A DNA stretch of 64,000 bases. Origin: Symsagittifera roscoffensis (taxonomy: Eukaryota; Xenacoelomorpha; Acoela; Convolutidae). Positions within the stretch are counted from its first letter, which is position 1. The number at the start of each line of letters is the position of its first letter. Made by a program: the position numbers and the translations under genes. Under the pieces are notes generated by a model. It ran no database searches. It saw only the letters and a list, made by a program, of their open reading frames with translations, and was not told the DNA's origin. The stretch is from assembly GCF_963678635.1 (NCBI RefSeq), contig NC_087066.1, positions 28,711,301 through 28,775,300 of the forward strand, given 5' to 3'. Positions 22,455 through 34,400 of the stretch are shown piece after piece.

Positions 22455-25400
22455 CTATAATTACGATATCAAAAACTAGTGTGTTATTCATTCATGATAT
22501 TGTTTTAGTAAATTAATTTTATAGCGTTTGAACATAAAAGCATTTTTAGATCGCTTCGAGTTCGGAAACCTACAAACAATCTGTATAAACGTACCTACTT
22601 TATCACACTAAAGTGGGGGACTAAAGTTAGCGACATTTTTTGGTAGTATGAGTTTCAATTTGTTCGAAATCATTTGAAAAAGCTAGTTGAATCACGCCTC
22701 GTGTTGGAGAACTACAGGCAATGTGTTACTTATTGAGACTACTTTTTGTGAGTGGATATACATTTTGGCTACCATGTATAAATGGCTACCATGCTCTGTG
22801 CCCTGTAGTTGTCCACTTCGTCCCTGAGATCGTCCCTCTCCTTGATGGCCTGCTCCTGGTCCTGTCTCAGGGCACTGGACATGTAACTGTGTCTCACTTC
22901 CATGTTGCCCACCTGAGAGATACCACACAGAGATCACAAGTGGAACTACAACCACATTCAGCTGAACTGAGAAAGGTTCTGTGATCATATGAGAACTTAT
23001 CCATGTTAAAACTCTTAGTTGTAACTTAGAGAATCTAAGTGCGCACCGATCCACAATTGTTACAACTGAAGATGGTTAACTGGATTCATTGCCTTACCAA
23101 TTTAAAAAGCAAAAGAGTTTCCATGAATAACTCGTAATTTTAGTTACGTGTTCATAAAACTCGTTTAACTTGTACAATTTCGGCGTCCAAATAGCGAAAT
23201 TATGCCTTCTGGCTTCCATTGGACAGAAAACCGCCAATCATTGGTCGGCATTAATACTTCTGAACTTAACTTTTGTAAAAATTTTTTTGCTTGTTTCCAT
23301 TATTGTTGTTCCCAAAATTTAAAGTGTGCAAGACTTTTGGATAGGGTGTTTTTCTACGCAAGTTCATGTAACATAGAAACCTTAGTTGAGCATTGATTAA
23401 AATATTTTGAAACCTTTTTGAAAGTTACTCTAAAGTTAACCGAAATTTCCGATAAGTTTTCTTAATATTGAATAAAAAATGATCAGAATGTTTTGGTTTT
23501 CGGAATCTCTTTAACCGTAAAATTAAATTCTTCATCAAGAGGCGAAAATTCATCTTTGTGAATTTTGGAGACGAAAATATTTTTAAAAAATTTTGCATCA
23601 CTAATTGGAAAATTAAAATCGTTTCCTGAAAGAGCGAGATCAACATCGTAGCAACCGCCCTCTAAAAAATAATTTTAACAAAGAGTTTCCATTTTTAATA
23701 TAGTTTTTTGAAAACCTTAATCGTTTGATTTGTTTGTCAAAATGTATTTCAAACATTAATTGGCACCGAAAGTTTATATATTAAATTTTTTATGAAATTT
23801 AATTTTTTTATGACAAGCTACTAACAGCTCCTTCCAGTTCCACCATCTTCTTCTTCAGCTGCCTGTTCTCTCTTGCCAACTCCCTCTGCTGCTTAGTCAC
23901 CTCGTCCAAACTCTGCTCCAAAAACTGGATCTGCTTCTGGGCAGCCGACCCGGGTGGGTATAAATCACCAGCTCCGTCGTCATCTGGAGGTTGGATAGCC
24001 GCCGGGTCCATTGAACCCCCGCCCGCCGCAGCACTGGGTTTGGCTGCGGATCCGGACATAGCAGCACTTCCGCTCAACTTGGGTGCATCCGGGTCTTCGC
24101 CGTCGCCACCTTCGTCACCCTCGGCCCCTTCAGCTCCTTCGGCACCCTCGGCACCCTCGGCTCCGCTGCCACTCGGTTTGGCGCCACTTTCGCCTGGCGG
24201 AAGATCCTCATCACGAAGGTCTTCGGGATTGTCGACCATTGTAACTTCAGCTTGCTTTGGGTTTTCCCGCATTCGTTGGATTTCACTCTTAAACTTTGCT
24301 GAAAATGAAAACTTCGTTTGTCGCTCAAAAAATAATAGAGTTTACAAACGCATCTCGAATTTTGCTCAGGAAATAATTGAGGTATCCAATAAAATGATTT
24401 TCCTGTTCAATCACTCTTTAATGCTCTAAAAAGTCCTTGAAAACTTATTTGATCGAAACTTGACAGTTTGAATATATTTTTCAAAAGCTTTTCAGAAGAA
24501 AAAGAATGTTTAAGCTTCCGAATGCTATAAACCTAAACTTACTCAGTAACTTTCAATCAGAAAAAGATCAGAAATTTAGAGAAAAAAAATACAATACATT
24601 TTGTCTAAATGAAACCACTATCTTTTCTTAAACGTTGCACCCTTACATGTCATCTCCTTTTTGATCTGGTTCAGTCTCTCCATCTCCTGCAGGAGGTCAT
24701 TGTTGATCATGTCTGCCCCCAGAGCCCCTCCCCCATGCTGTGCTATGAAGTCCGCCTCATTCTGCATCTGATAAACAGAGATTCACATACAAAATGGGTT
24801 TATTTAATTCATAACTCTACGTGCTGTACTGATGGTGTCATGAAGCCTTAAATACTCTCCTTCATATGATATAAAGATGTATACATTTTGATCGCTTTGA
24901 TTGGCCATCACAGTCATAGGTTTTCTTTATTTTCTGACTGTATAAACACCATTATAAGCTTTCAATAGTATGTTCGGTTATGAAAAAAGGATCAAAACCC
25001 AGAATTGAAACAAAAAAATTTCTGAGAACTACCTGGTTTTTTTTTCTTCAAAATTTCAAAACTTCTCTACCAAATTAACCTCTTTTTCAACAAAACTCTC
25101 TCAAATTTAATGAATCCCAATTAACAAATACAACAACAAAAAATTTCAGAAAGCAATCAAAATAAAACAGAAACTAACATCCTCCTTCTCCTTTGCATGT
25201 TCTCTCTTCAGCCTCTCTAGCTCTGCCTTGAGCTTCTCGTTCTCCACCTGCAGTTCGTCCCTCTCCCTACTCGCCTCCTCCGCCTTCTCCCTCGCCTCCT
25301 GCTCTGCCGCATTCACCTTCTTCAACTGATTACGATGCTCATCTCTGATCATCAACAGGTCGGGGTCCAGGTCTTCGTCATCCATGTTCTCACCTATCAG

Positions 25401-28400
25401 GCAACATTTTTAGGCTCTAATGAAGTTTGCCATATCTTACAAGATTCTAGGAAATGAGAGCAAAAGCAAAACTATTATTTCTAACCTTGGAGAAAATCGC
25501 AAGAAATGATCAATCAATCTATGGCACAATTAATATAATCACTCGGTGTTTTCAGACTAGATCTTGTCCGGTAAAAACAAAAAACCAAGTGGTTTGAAAT
25601 TCACACTTTCAAAAACAAAATTTCAGTATCAAATTTTTCTCTCTTTCAATTTATAACTCAAAAACAATCAGAGCTTAAAAACCAACAATTAGTAGCTGGT
25701 TTCATGAGAGTTTCAAGGGCCTGCTGGAAATAAAATTTTGGTGTTCAAGGGGGTACCTCCCCCCAACTGCGTGATCATGGCATCTCTCTTGGCTATCTTG
25801 TCCTGCATCTCCTGGTTCTGCTGTTCCAACTCCTTGTTCCTCGCATCCAACTCCTCCAACTTTTCCTTCGCCTGCTGCATCATCATCTTCAGTTCAGTCA
25901 CCTGGTTGCCCTCTAATTCACTCTGACCTTTCTTGTCCTGGAGAAAGAGAGTTCGTTGAGAAAGACAATGTTTATCAAACAAGCTGCTACTATTACTATC
26001 AACATCACTTATTGTTTTCTATTGCAATTTTGTTTCAACTGCAGAGATTACCGGAAGATAATTGAAAAAACCTACAGATTAAAGCATGATTCATTTGAAA
26101 AAAAAAAATGGATTGTTAGAACCTAAAACTTATTTTGGATTCAAATGCATTGTTTTTCATTTTTCTTAAGATTCAAAATCATAAATTTGGACTATCTCTC
26201 ATACTTTTTATCGCGATTGCAGAAACTGAAAAAATTTTCTCTAATTCATAGAGGCTTTTCTTACGTCTAGTTCTCGTTTCAGCTCATTTAATTTTCTCGC
26301 CACTAGAGCCGCAAAATGCTTGTTCTTAGCCAATAGAGACCGAATACAAGCATAGCACTCCTTGGGTCTCTTCGGGTCAGGCTGCCGGTACTCGAAGTGA
26401 TGTTCGTTCTCTTCGCCCACCATTGTTTTACCGATTGCAGAGAGTTCCTCGCATATGATGACTAGTTTGCCTCCATTTTTCTCGTCTGCTTGAGCTAGTT
26501 GCTCTTTTGCTTCTTCTAGCGCTTCACAAACTCGCACAGCTTGCTGAAAATTATTGAGAAAAAGTTGGCTGAGAATTCAAAAAAAGCTCACAGTATTGCT
26601 CGATGAGTCACTTTGAAACTTCATTTATGAGTCACTGTGTTTTTCATTTCTATTACGACAAAGTTACGTTTGTCAGTGGTCTATTTAGAAAAAATTTGTT
26701 GACAAAAAAATACACTTGTATTCGTTTTCTGAAGTAGTTTCACAAAATGGATCAAATTTAATATCATTTAACCACCAAGGAAAGACAGAACGTAGTGAAG
26801 TCCGCCGTCATGTCCATGGGTTAAGACTTATATGCCACTTTTTAGTTTATATTTCACTTATCTGAGGGTTTGATTGTACCCAAAAACAATAAAATACCCG
26901 ATCGGTCACGAGATTCATGTAGAGCGCTAGATTTGAAGTTCTTACCGTCTCTAACTGGTTCATCTTGGCCTGGTTGCCCCTCAACTCCTCCTGTCTGTTG
27001 TTCAACTCAGTCCTCGCCCTGTCTGCCTCCTCCAGGGCCTCCTTCAACTGCTGCTTCAGCTTCTCATTCCTGGCCTGGTGCTGCTGGATCAGCCCCTCCA
27101 GTTCTGTGATTCTGGCCATCGCACTCCTGTGGTCACGGGTCACTCCTTTCAACCCCTCTGCGTGCTCACCGCGCTAAATGCAAAAAATATTGTTGCTGGA
27201 AGTAAAGATGATCTGTTCAAAACTATAGCGTCAAATGTTTTCATAGCGTTATTATAATTCTATAGGATCAGGTAACAAAGTAAATTAGGTGATGGTTTTA
27301 CCTCCCTGCTAAAACTGCCTTTTACGCTTCACGTGCAAAAATTTACTCAACTTAATTTTCTTCTTCAATTATGTTGCCAGGGGGCGGATCCAGGATGTTA
27401 TCGAGCTGGGGGATGGGGTCAGATTTTCAAAAAAAAAAATCGAAATTTTGGTCAACCCTTTTAAACTTTTTAAGATCGAGCACATTAATTTTCTAAAATT
27501 TATGACTAAAAAATCGCGTTGTTTCGGCGCACATTCCCCCCTCAAAATTAGAATATATTGGCGCGGAAGGCGCCTTCAAAAAAAGTTCAGGGTTCAGTCA
27601 AACTAATACGAAGGGGGAACGCAGAGGGTCCAATCCCTGAAGGGCGCGTCCATACCATCCCCCCCCCCCTAAATACGTTACTAGATATTACTTCAGCAGT
27701 GGAGTGTTTACTGGCGAATTTTTTTAGCCCCCTCCCAGCATACAGGTGACTGGATGTACTGACCTCTCCCTGTATGGTGCGTATCTTCTGGGAGAGTGTG
27801 TGTATCTCGTCGTCCTTCTCGTCTATCTGCTTCTTCAGCTTCTCCCGCTCCTCCTCCAACTCAGCCGTCTTCAGCTGGATCTAAAAAATGCGGAATCGTC
27901 AGAGTTTGGACAAAATCAAAATTGCATCTGAAAAATTACTTCAAGCCAACACTATTTATTGTTCCAACTTATGAAGAAAATGACGGAATCGTTGAGCTTG
28001 CAGTGGTTCTTTCTCCAGGACAATTTCGACTTTTCACAAGCCCTTTTTAACCGGAGTTCTTTATACCATCTGAAAGCCAGTTATCTCTTAAGATCAATTA
28101 AAAAGACGTTTTTTTTCAGTGATATATTTTTTTGAAAAATAATGGGGGGTTTTAGCGCATTTGGGACAAGTAACGCGCATTAATTAACACGTAAGCGACT
28201 ATTTAATCCGCTCTCAATTGGTTCCAAATTGAATTGAGGCAAGATATTTCTTGTTAGTAATATGATACTAGACACTGAGAACGTCACTTTGTACCTGGCA
28301 TAGCGCGTGGGGGCGAAGGGTTTCAAAGTCGGAAAAAAGTTAAGTTTTACAATCTTTTTAAAATTTTATAAATTCTTTCAGTTTATGTTTTCAAAAACTG

Positions 28401-31400
28401 TATCATTGACGTTGAAGGGCAGTCGGACAATTAGGGCTGTGCCTTGATACGAGCAGTCTTATTGTTTGACTTTTAAAGAATGTGCGGAGTAATTTTTCTA
28501 TACCATCGCAAAACCATTGTTGTTTGGACCTCAACAAAATATGTTTAACCAGTCATTATTTTTCACAAAACAACAATTGTTTGAATTTGGAGCTACTTTG
28601 ACGGCTATAATTTAAATTGAAATAATTAACGCGCAATTTACCTCGTTTTATAAACACGTAAGTGGCAAAATAAATCCTTCTAAGATGAATTGAGGCAAGA
28701 AGTTTGATATTATTAATATGTTCAAACTCGAAAATTTTATCACTTATTACTTAAAACAGAGTTTGTGGTGGATGAACTAAAATTTTCAAGTACTCTGGAA
28801 TTTCGAGGGTTTCTATAACCAGAGACCTTGTGATTGACGATAGAGGGCAGTGGGAAAATTCAAGGTTTTGCCTTGATATAAAAGCATTTTTTTTTGTTCC
28901 GACTTTCGATACGAAAGTAACGGAATATTTGTGGTCGGGGTGGATTTTTTTTCTTCAGACAAATTTCGACTTTTAACTAGCCATTTTTGACCACATTTTT
29001 TTTATCATTCGAAAGGTTTTGTTGCCGTGAGCTTCAATTTGAAAAAATGTTTTACCTGTGATCATTTTTATGTAGGGTTATTAGGGTTTAAATATTACCA
29101 CTTTGGCCATTTTGACCAATTTGGGACAATTAACGCGCGATATAATTCGCGCTATTAACGCGTAAGCGGAGATTTAATCCGTCTTAGAAATTGTTCCAAA
29201 TTGTTTAAATGAAGCTTATTCACAAAAATTGATTTGTTACAAGGAACGAAATCTATCCTTTTGTCATTTATATGGCGTGTGGGGGGATGATTTTCATTAA
29301 AAAAATTAAAATTTTAGAAAAAAAATTTCATTTTATTTTTTTTAAATTTTTTTCTATGTTATTACTGCTCCATAAACCTTAAAAGGCAGTCGCAGCATTC
29401 AGGGCTTCGCCCTGATACGAGCAGTCTTGTTCTCTTTATGCATCAAATTTTTGATGCGTAATATAAGGATCGGGTTCATCTGTTTTAAGATAAAACATAT
29501 TTTTAAACTAAACTATACAAGCGTCCTTCTCAGAGTTTCTTATAAAACTACGTTTAAGTTTAGGTCTAGCTATCCAGCTGGTTTTACAATCGGCCAAGAC
29601 TGAAAATTTTATTCATACTAAGCTGATAATTTATTATGATAATTGTGTTTCATCGCTCTGTAGGCCAAGTAGCTTGGTTGACCAGGATGTTCACCAGTAA
29701 TCTCATTCAGATTATCTTATTGATAATATTAAGCTCAGTTTTCAATCAACCTTATTATCACTTATTGTTCCGACTTTCGATACGAAAGTAACGGAATATT
29801 TGTGCTCGGGGTGGGTTTTTTTTTCTTCAGACAAATTTCGACTTTTAACTAGCCATTTTTGAAAGAAATTTTTAACATAATTTGAAAGGTAATGTTGTGC
29901 TGAGCCTAATTTTGAAAACATTTTCCACCTGTGATCATTTTTTGTAAAATTATGAGGGTTTAAAGATTGCCATTTTGGCCAATTTGGGACAATTAACGCG
30001 CGATATAATTCGCGCTATTAACGCGTAAGCGGAGAATTAATCCGTCATAGAAATCGTTCCAAATTGGTTGAAAGAAGCTTATTTGCCATAATTGATTTTC
30101 TAAAAGGAGCGAAATCTATCCTTTTGTACTTTATATGGCGTGTGGGGGGAGGATTTTCATTAAAAAATTCAAATTTTTAGAGAAAAAAAAATTAATTTGA
30201 TTTTATTACATTGATTTTTTTTAGGTATAATTACTGCTCTATAAATCTTAAATGGCAGTCGGAACATTCAGGGATTCGCCCTGATACGAGCAGTTTTGTT
30301 TTACATTTGCATTAACATATATTCTAGGTTTTATTGATGTATCAATTCGCTCCCTGGTAATATATCTTAACGCGTCATATGTTACCTTTACACGAACAGT
30401 TTAAACATTTCCTTCTGTCGTTGTTATCAACTATTGATCTCTTTAATCAAGTATTTCTATAAATAGCCTAAATCATTCCCAAAGCTTTCTTGTTGTAACA
30501 ATACCTCAGCCTGTAGGACTGCAAGAACATCTTCTGGAATGTCGTTCTTCTCCGCTGTCTCCTTCAGCTTCTCACTCTGCTCCGCTGGCTGGGATCCATC
30601 CTCAGCCACAGTCGCCATCTGGGAACCCTTACCCATCTCTACGTCGCAAAAAAAAACAATTATTTTGCCAAGTAGGCTAATTCATAACTATTTATGAAAA
30701 CATCGCGGATCGTTCGAACTTACTTTCAGTCAGAAATGTTTTTGCCATCAATTTTTTATAAAATTTTTTTCACACAATTTCTTCACACTATGGTTAGGAT
30801 GGGGCAGGTTGTGTGTCCTAGCTAGTTTTTTGTTTAAAGTTCCGAGTCATAATTTGAGGAGCGGGGCGTGAAAGATTTAGTCGAGAGTTGGATGAATCAT
30901 TTTGATACAATTGATAATTTTACAATTTTACAAACTCACTCGATTTAGATTGAGATGATCGTTTTGAAGACGCGAGAAGTCCTTTAGATTTAATCAAGAT
31001 GCCAATTTGAACAACTTTTGCATTGAATACAAAAATGGAGAAATGTATCAAACGTAACTTACTTGAGCCGGCTTCTATTGGATGGCAACATAATTACATA
31101 TAAAATAGAGTTTGAGTTAAGATTTGGGGGTTGGATGGGAAACATTCGAGTGTCACTTTCACTTGTCGGCTATTTTGGGTAACTCCCTAACTTATAAAAC
31201 CTTATCAAACCTACAATAAAAATCAGTTATAACAACTGGGTTAAACATTATGCTTTTGTGTTTTCAATTAAAAGTACTGTAAATTTAATGCTTACAGTTC
31301 AATTAAAAGTAAACAAAAATGTCAGTAGTTTTTTGCACATGTGAGAAGTATCAATTGAAAAATCAGAGAAATTATTATAAGTTTATACTCACTTGACTCT

Positions 31401-34400
31401 GAAACAACAACAAAAAAAATACAATCAGACGAGATTTAAACAAAGTTATAGAGTTTGAATCAAAAAAGTATACCTCGAAATTTATATAATGAAAACTTCG
31501 AACGAAAGAATTAAAACACTTCAGTATTGCCCAGTTTAATACAAATGTTCTGTTTGAAAATGAGAAAAACTTAAAATTCCAAGTTAAGACTTTCTTCTCG
31601 TGACGACTGAGCTTGTTTGGTTGTTTTTCCTAGTCCAGAAAAAGATTGATTTGAAATTAAAAAAAAAACATTAGCCCACTTTTGCCCTTTTTGCCGGCCT
31701 CTACAGCTAGGGAAGTCTTGCTGAGTTTGCTCTTGAGGCGCTCCTTGTCTTTGGCCGCCTCCACCGCCTTCTCAGTCCCCACCTCCCCCGGCTCCCCATC
31801 TGTGGCACAGTCCAAGTCATTCAACAACTTCTCCAGATCCTCTATTTTGATCTACACAAAGAAGTCAGAAGTCTTCTCAAAAGAGAGATTCCTTTGCCGT
31901 CAATTTCTGTGCTAAAGGCAGTTCTGATGAATGAAGAGAAGCCAGCAAATCCATATTTGGGCTGCTTTAAAACTCATTTGTTATCATGGATCATCTCAGA
32001 ACAACTAGCATATCTTGAAGCCAAGACAGCTTCTAAGAGTCTTAGACTCAGTTGAAAAGAAAGCGGATATTTAATATAAGAAATAAAACGTTACCTTTTC
32101 TTTTTTGGGATCCTTGCCTTTCCTCCAAGACTTGGTCTCCGTACACAACTTCAGCGCCAGTTCCTTGATAGTCCCCACCTAGAAAAACTCAAATTAATTC
32201 AGAATCGTCAAAATATCAATTCATGACGCAATTTTATTTCAGCTGCAATCAAAATATAAATAGTTAGTTGCCGGTATTTTTTGTTCATTTCAACGGCTTT
32301 TGATCATATAAATGAAGAACATATCTAAGCGATTATTTGAAAAAAATTATGTGTGCCTTAGCCATCTGGCTGTTATACAATCGCTTCCACTCATCTGGAC
32401 TCTTCTCCACATTCGCAGTCACATTGTTCTTGATGGTCTTCACTCTAGTCCCGAACAACAGAGTAGACTGTGTCTCGCCCTCGTTCATCTTAGCCGGTGA
32501 ACAGCAGATGATCATGGTCGTCTTAGAGTTACCGCCCAGAGATTGCTGAAAGATAAAGCTTTCAATGAAATTACAGTTTAAAAAAAAACAGTAATTTCTG
32601 GAATAACTTATCAACGTTTTAAGCTTACCACCAGCTTCAATGCCAAAACAGGCCAAGTCAATTGATTTGCACATTTTAACTTCGTATGGTAATTTTATTG
32701 ATTTTGCGTTCATGTTTTTACTTTGATTCGGATGCGTTTTTAAAGGCAACTTCAAGTACCACAAATAATTGTCAAGTAGTGTCGGAAAGTTATTTTTTGT
32801 TTCTTTTTAGCTGTGTTTTCAACTATTAAAATCTACCCAGTCGTTTCTCAGATTATTCTCTCAATATTTATCAGAAATAACTGACTTGTAGAATCCTGGT
32901 GAGTTTGCTGTCTCGATAGGGCACGTGGCTCTTTCCCTTCTCAGTCAGAGCACTGATCACATTTCCCAGACAGGAGAGGGACTTGTTGATGTTCTTCGCC
33001 TCATCCAACGTCTGACCAGTCGCACCTGTTTTGCCCACCTAAACAAAACTCCAATCAGATTGTTCCGTTGAGTTTTTGAGGGCGTTGAATTTTGATTCAT
33101 TGTCTTTAAAAATTATCAAAAAAAAATTAATTGTTAAAATTGTTAAACAGTCTTCCATTTTAATCTCGTGGTTTTGTGAGTTGGATCGATTTACAGAAAC
33201 AGTGTATGAAAATGTTATGATAAAACCAAGGTATAAGGAAGAGTGCAAGTAGTTCGTACCTTCTCGCTGCCTGCGAGGTCGACCAGATATAGCTGACCAG
33301 ATCTTTTTTCTCCACTATCTTTGTTTTCTAGTACAAACAGACCATAATAAAAATTTTTAAAATGAAAATAAGTTATGAAATTCAGACTATGATCCGCTCG
33401 TTGTTCGAACAGATTTTGATTTTAAAAAAATTTTTGTTAAGAAAATGCGCCGTTTTTCTTGATAGTTTTTCTGCGCACATTGTTTGCATTAAATGCTGGC
33501 CTGGATACTTGAGTGCCCTTTACTGACATACTGACCTTGACCGATGTTCATGAGGAATACGGAGTGAGACCTGGAGGAGTGTTCGTTCATGTTGGTCTGT
33601 CCGATACTCCTATTCTTCTTCCCTCTCTCTATGAAGTTCATGACCTCATTCGGCTTAGACACACTCTCGTCTGTCAAATTCTGACACCACAGAAAAACAA
33701 ATTGAATTTCACCTGAACTAACTGAATTTCAAAATTTTCCTGGCAATTAGCAATGTTATTTTTTTGAGAATTTGAGAGAATTTGATATTAATATCATTAT
33801 TATCTTTATAATTAGTATCTCAGATGAGAAAAAAACAGTATAAAAACAAAAAATTGCTCGTCCGTTCTTTAGACAGTTCCTATTTAAATAAGCGTATAAA
33901 TAAATCAATAACAAAAAACTATTTGAAGTTGGCTTTTAGTCATGAACTTGAATAATAATCATGATAATACCATAAAACTGTATGAATAGTTTTGAACTTC
34001 CATACCTTAACATATGGCCTCTTCTTTTTATCCTCAGCAATGGGCAGATTCTCGCCTGTCTTCGGGTTGAGTAGATCTCTGATTTTCTCGTTGTAGATCT
34101 CGAAGTAGGATATCTGGATTGTGAAGTCCCAGCCTGGAGTCTTCTCAATATAGGCGAACACCTAAAAGTCACAGACGGCATTCTTCAAGTATAATTACGT
34201 AGAGAATGTTAATCAAAAGACTCTTATGTTAAATAAAAAACAATAAAGACTCTTTGTCTTCTGAAATTAAAAAAAAACTGTTTCAGATTCTTAAGAATTT
34301 TTTTTACAAAAAGCGGACAAAAAAGCAAAGAAATATATCAAGATTGAATGCAGCTTGATTTTGAATTGTTGCGGATGTTTAAACGTGTTTCAAGTTTATA

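Larger units (their letters stand above)
23826..30638 (-). other. Kinesin stalk exons
   Basis: Exons 13-20 encode a long coiled coil broken by a globular-looking insert at [20 protein letters not shown] and [21 protein letters not shown]. That insert matches the KIF5 hinge region (LLKDLAEIG...ARLYISKMKSEVKTMVKR type). Splice phases alternate 0 and 1 and are all mutually consistent (for example 25757-25937 ends G, 25179-25393 begins GT, making Gly). Confidence 0.88.
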
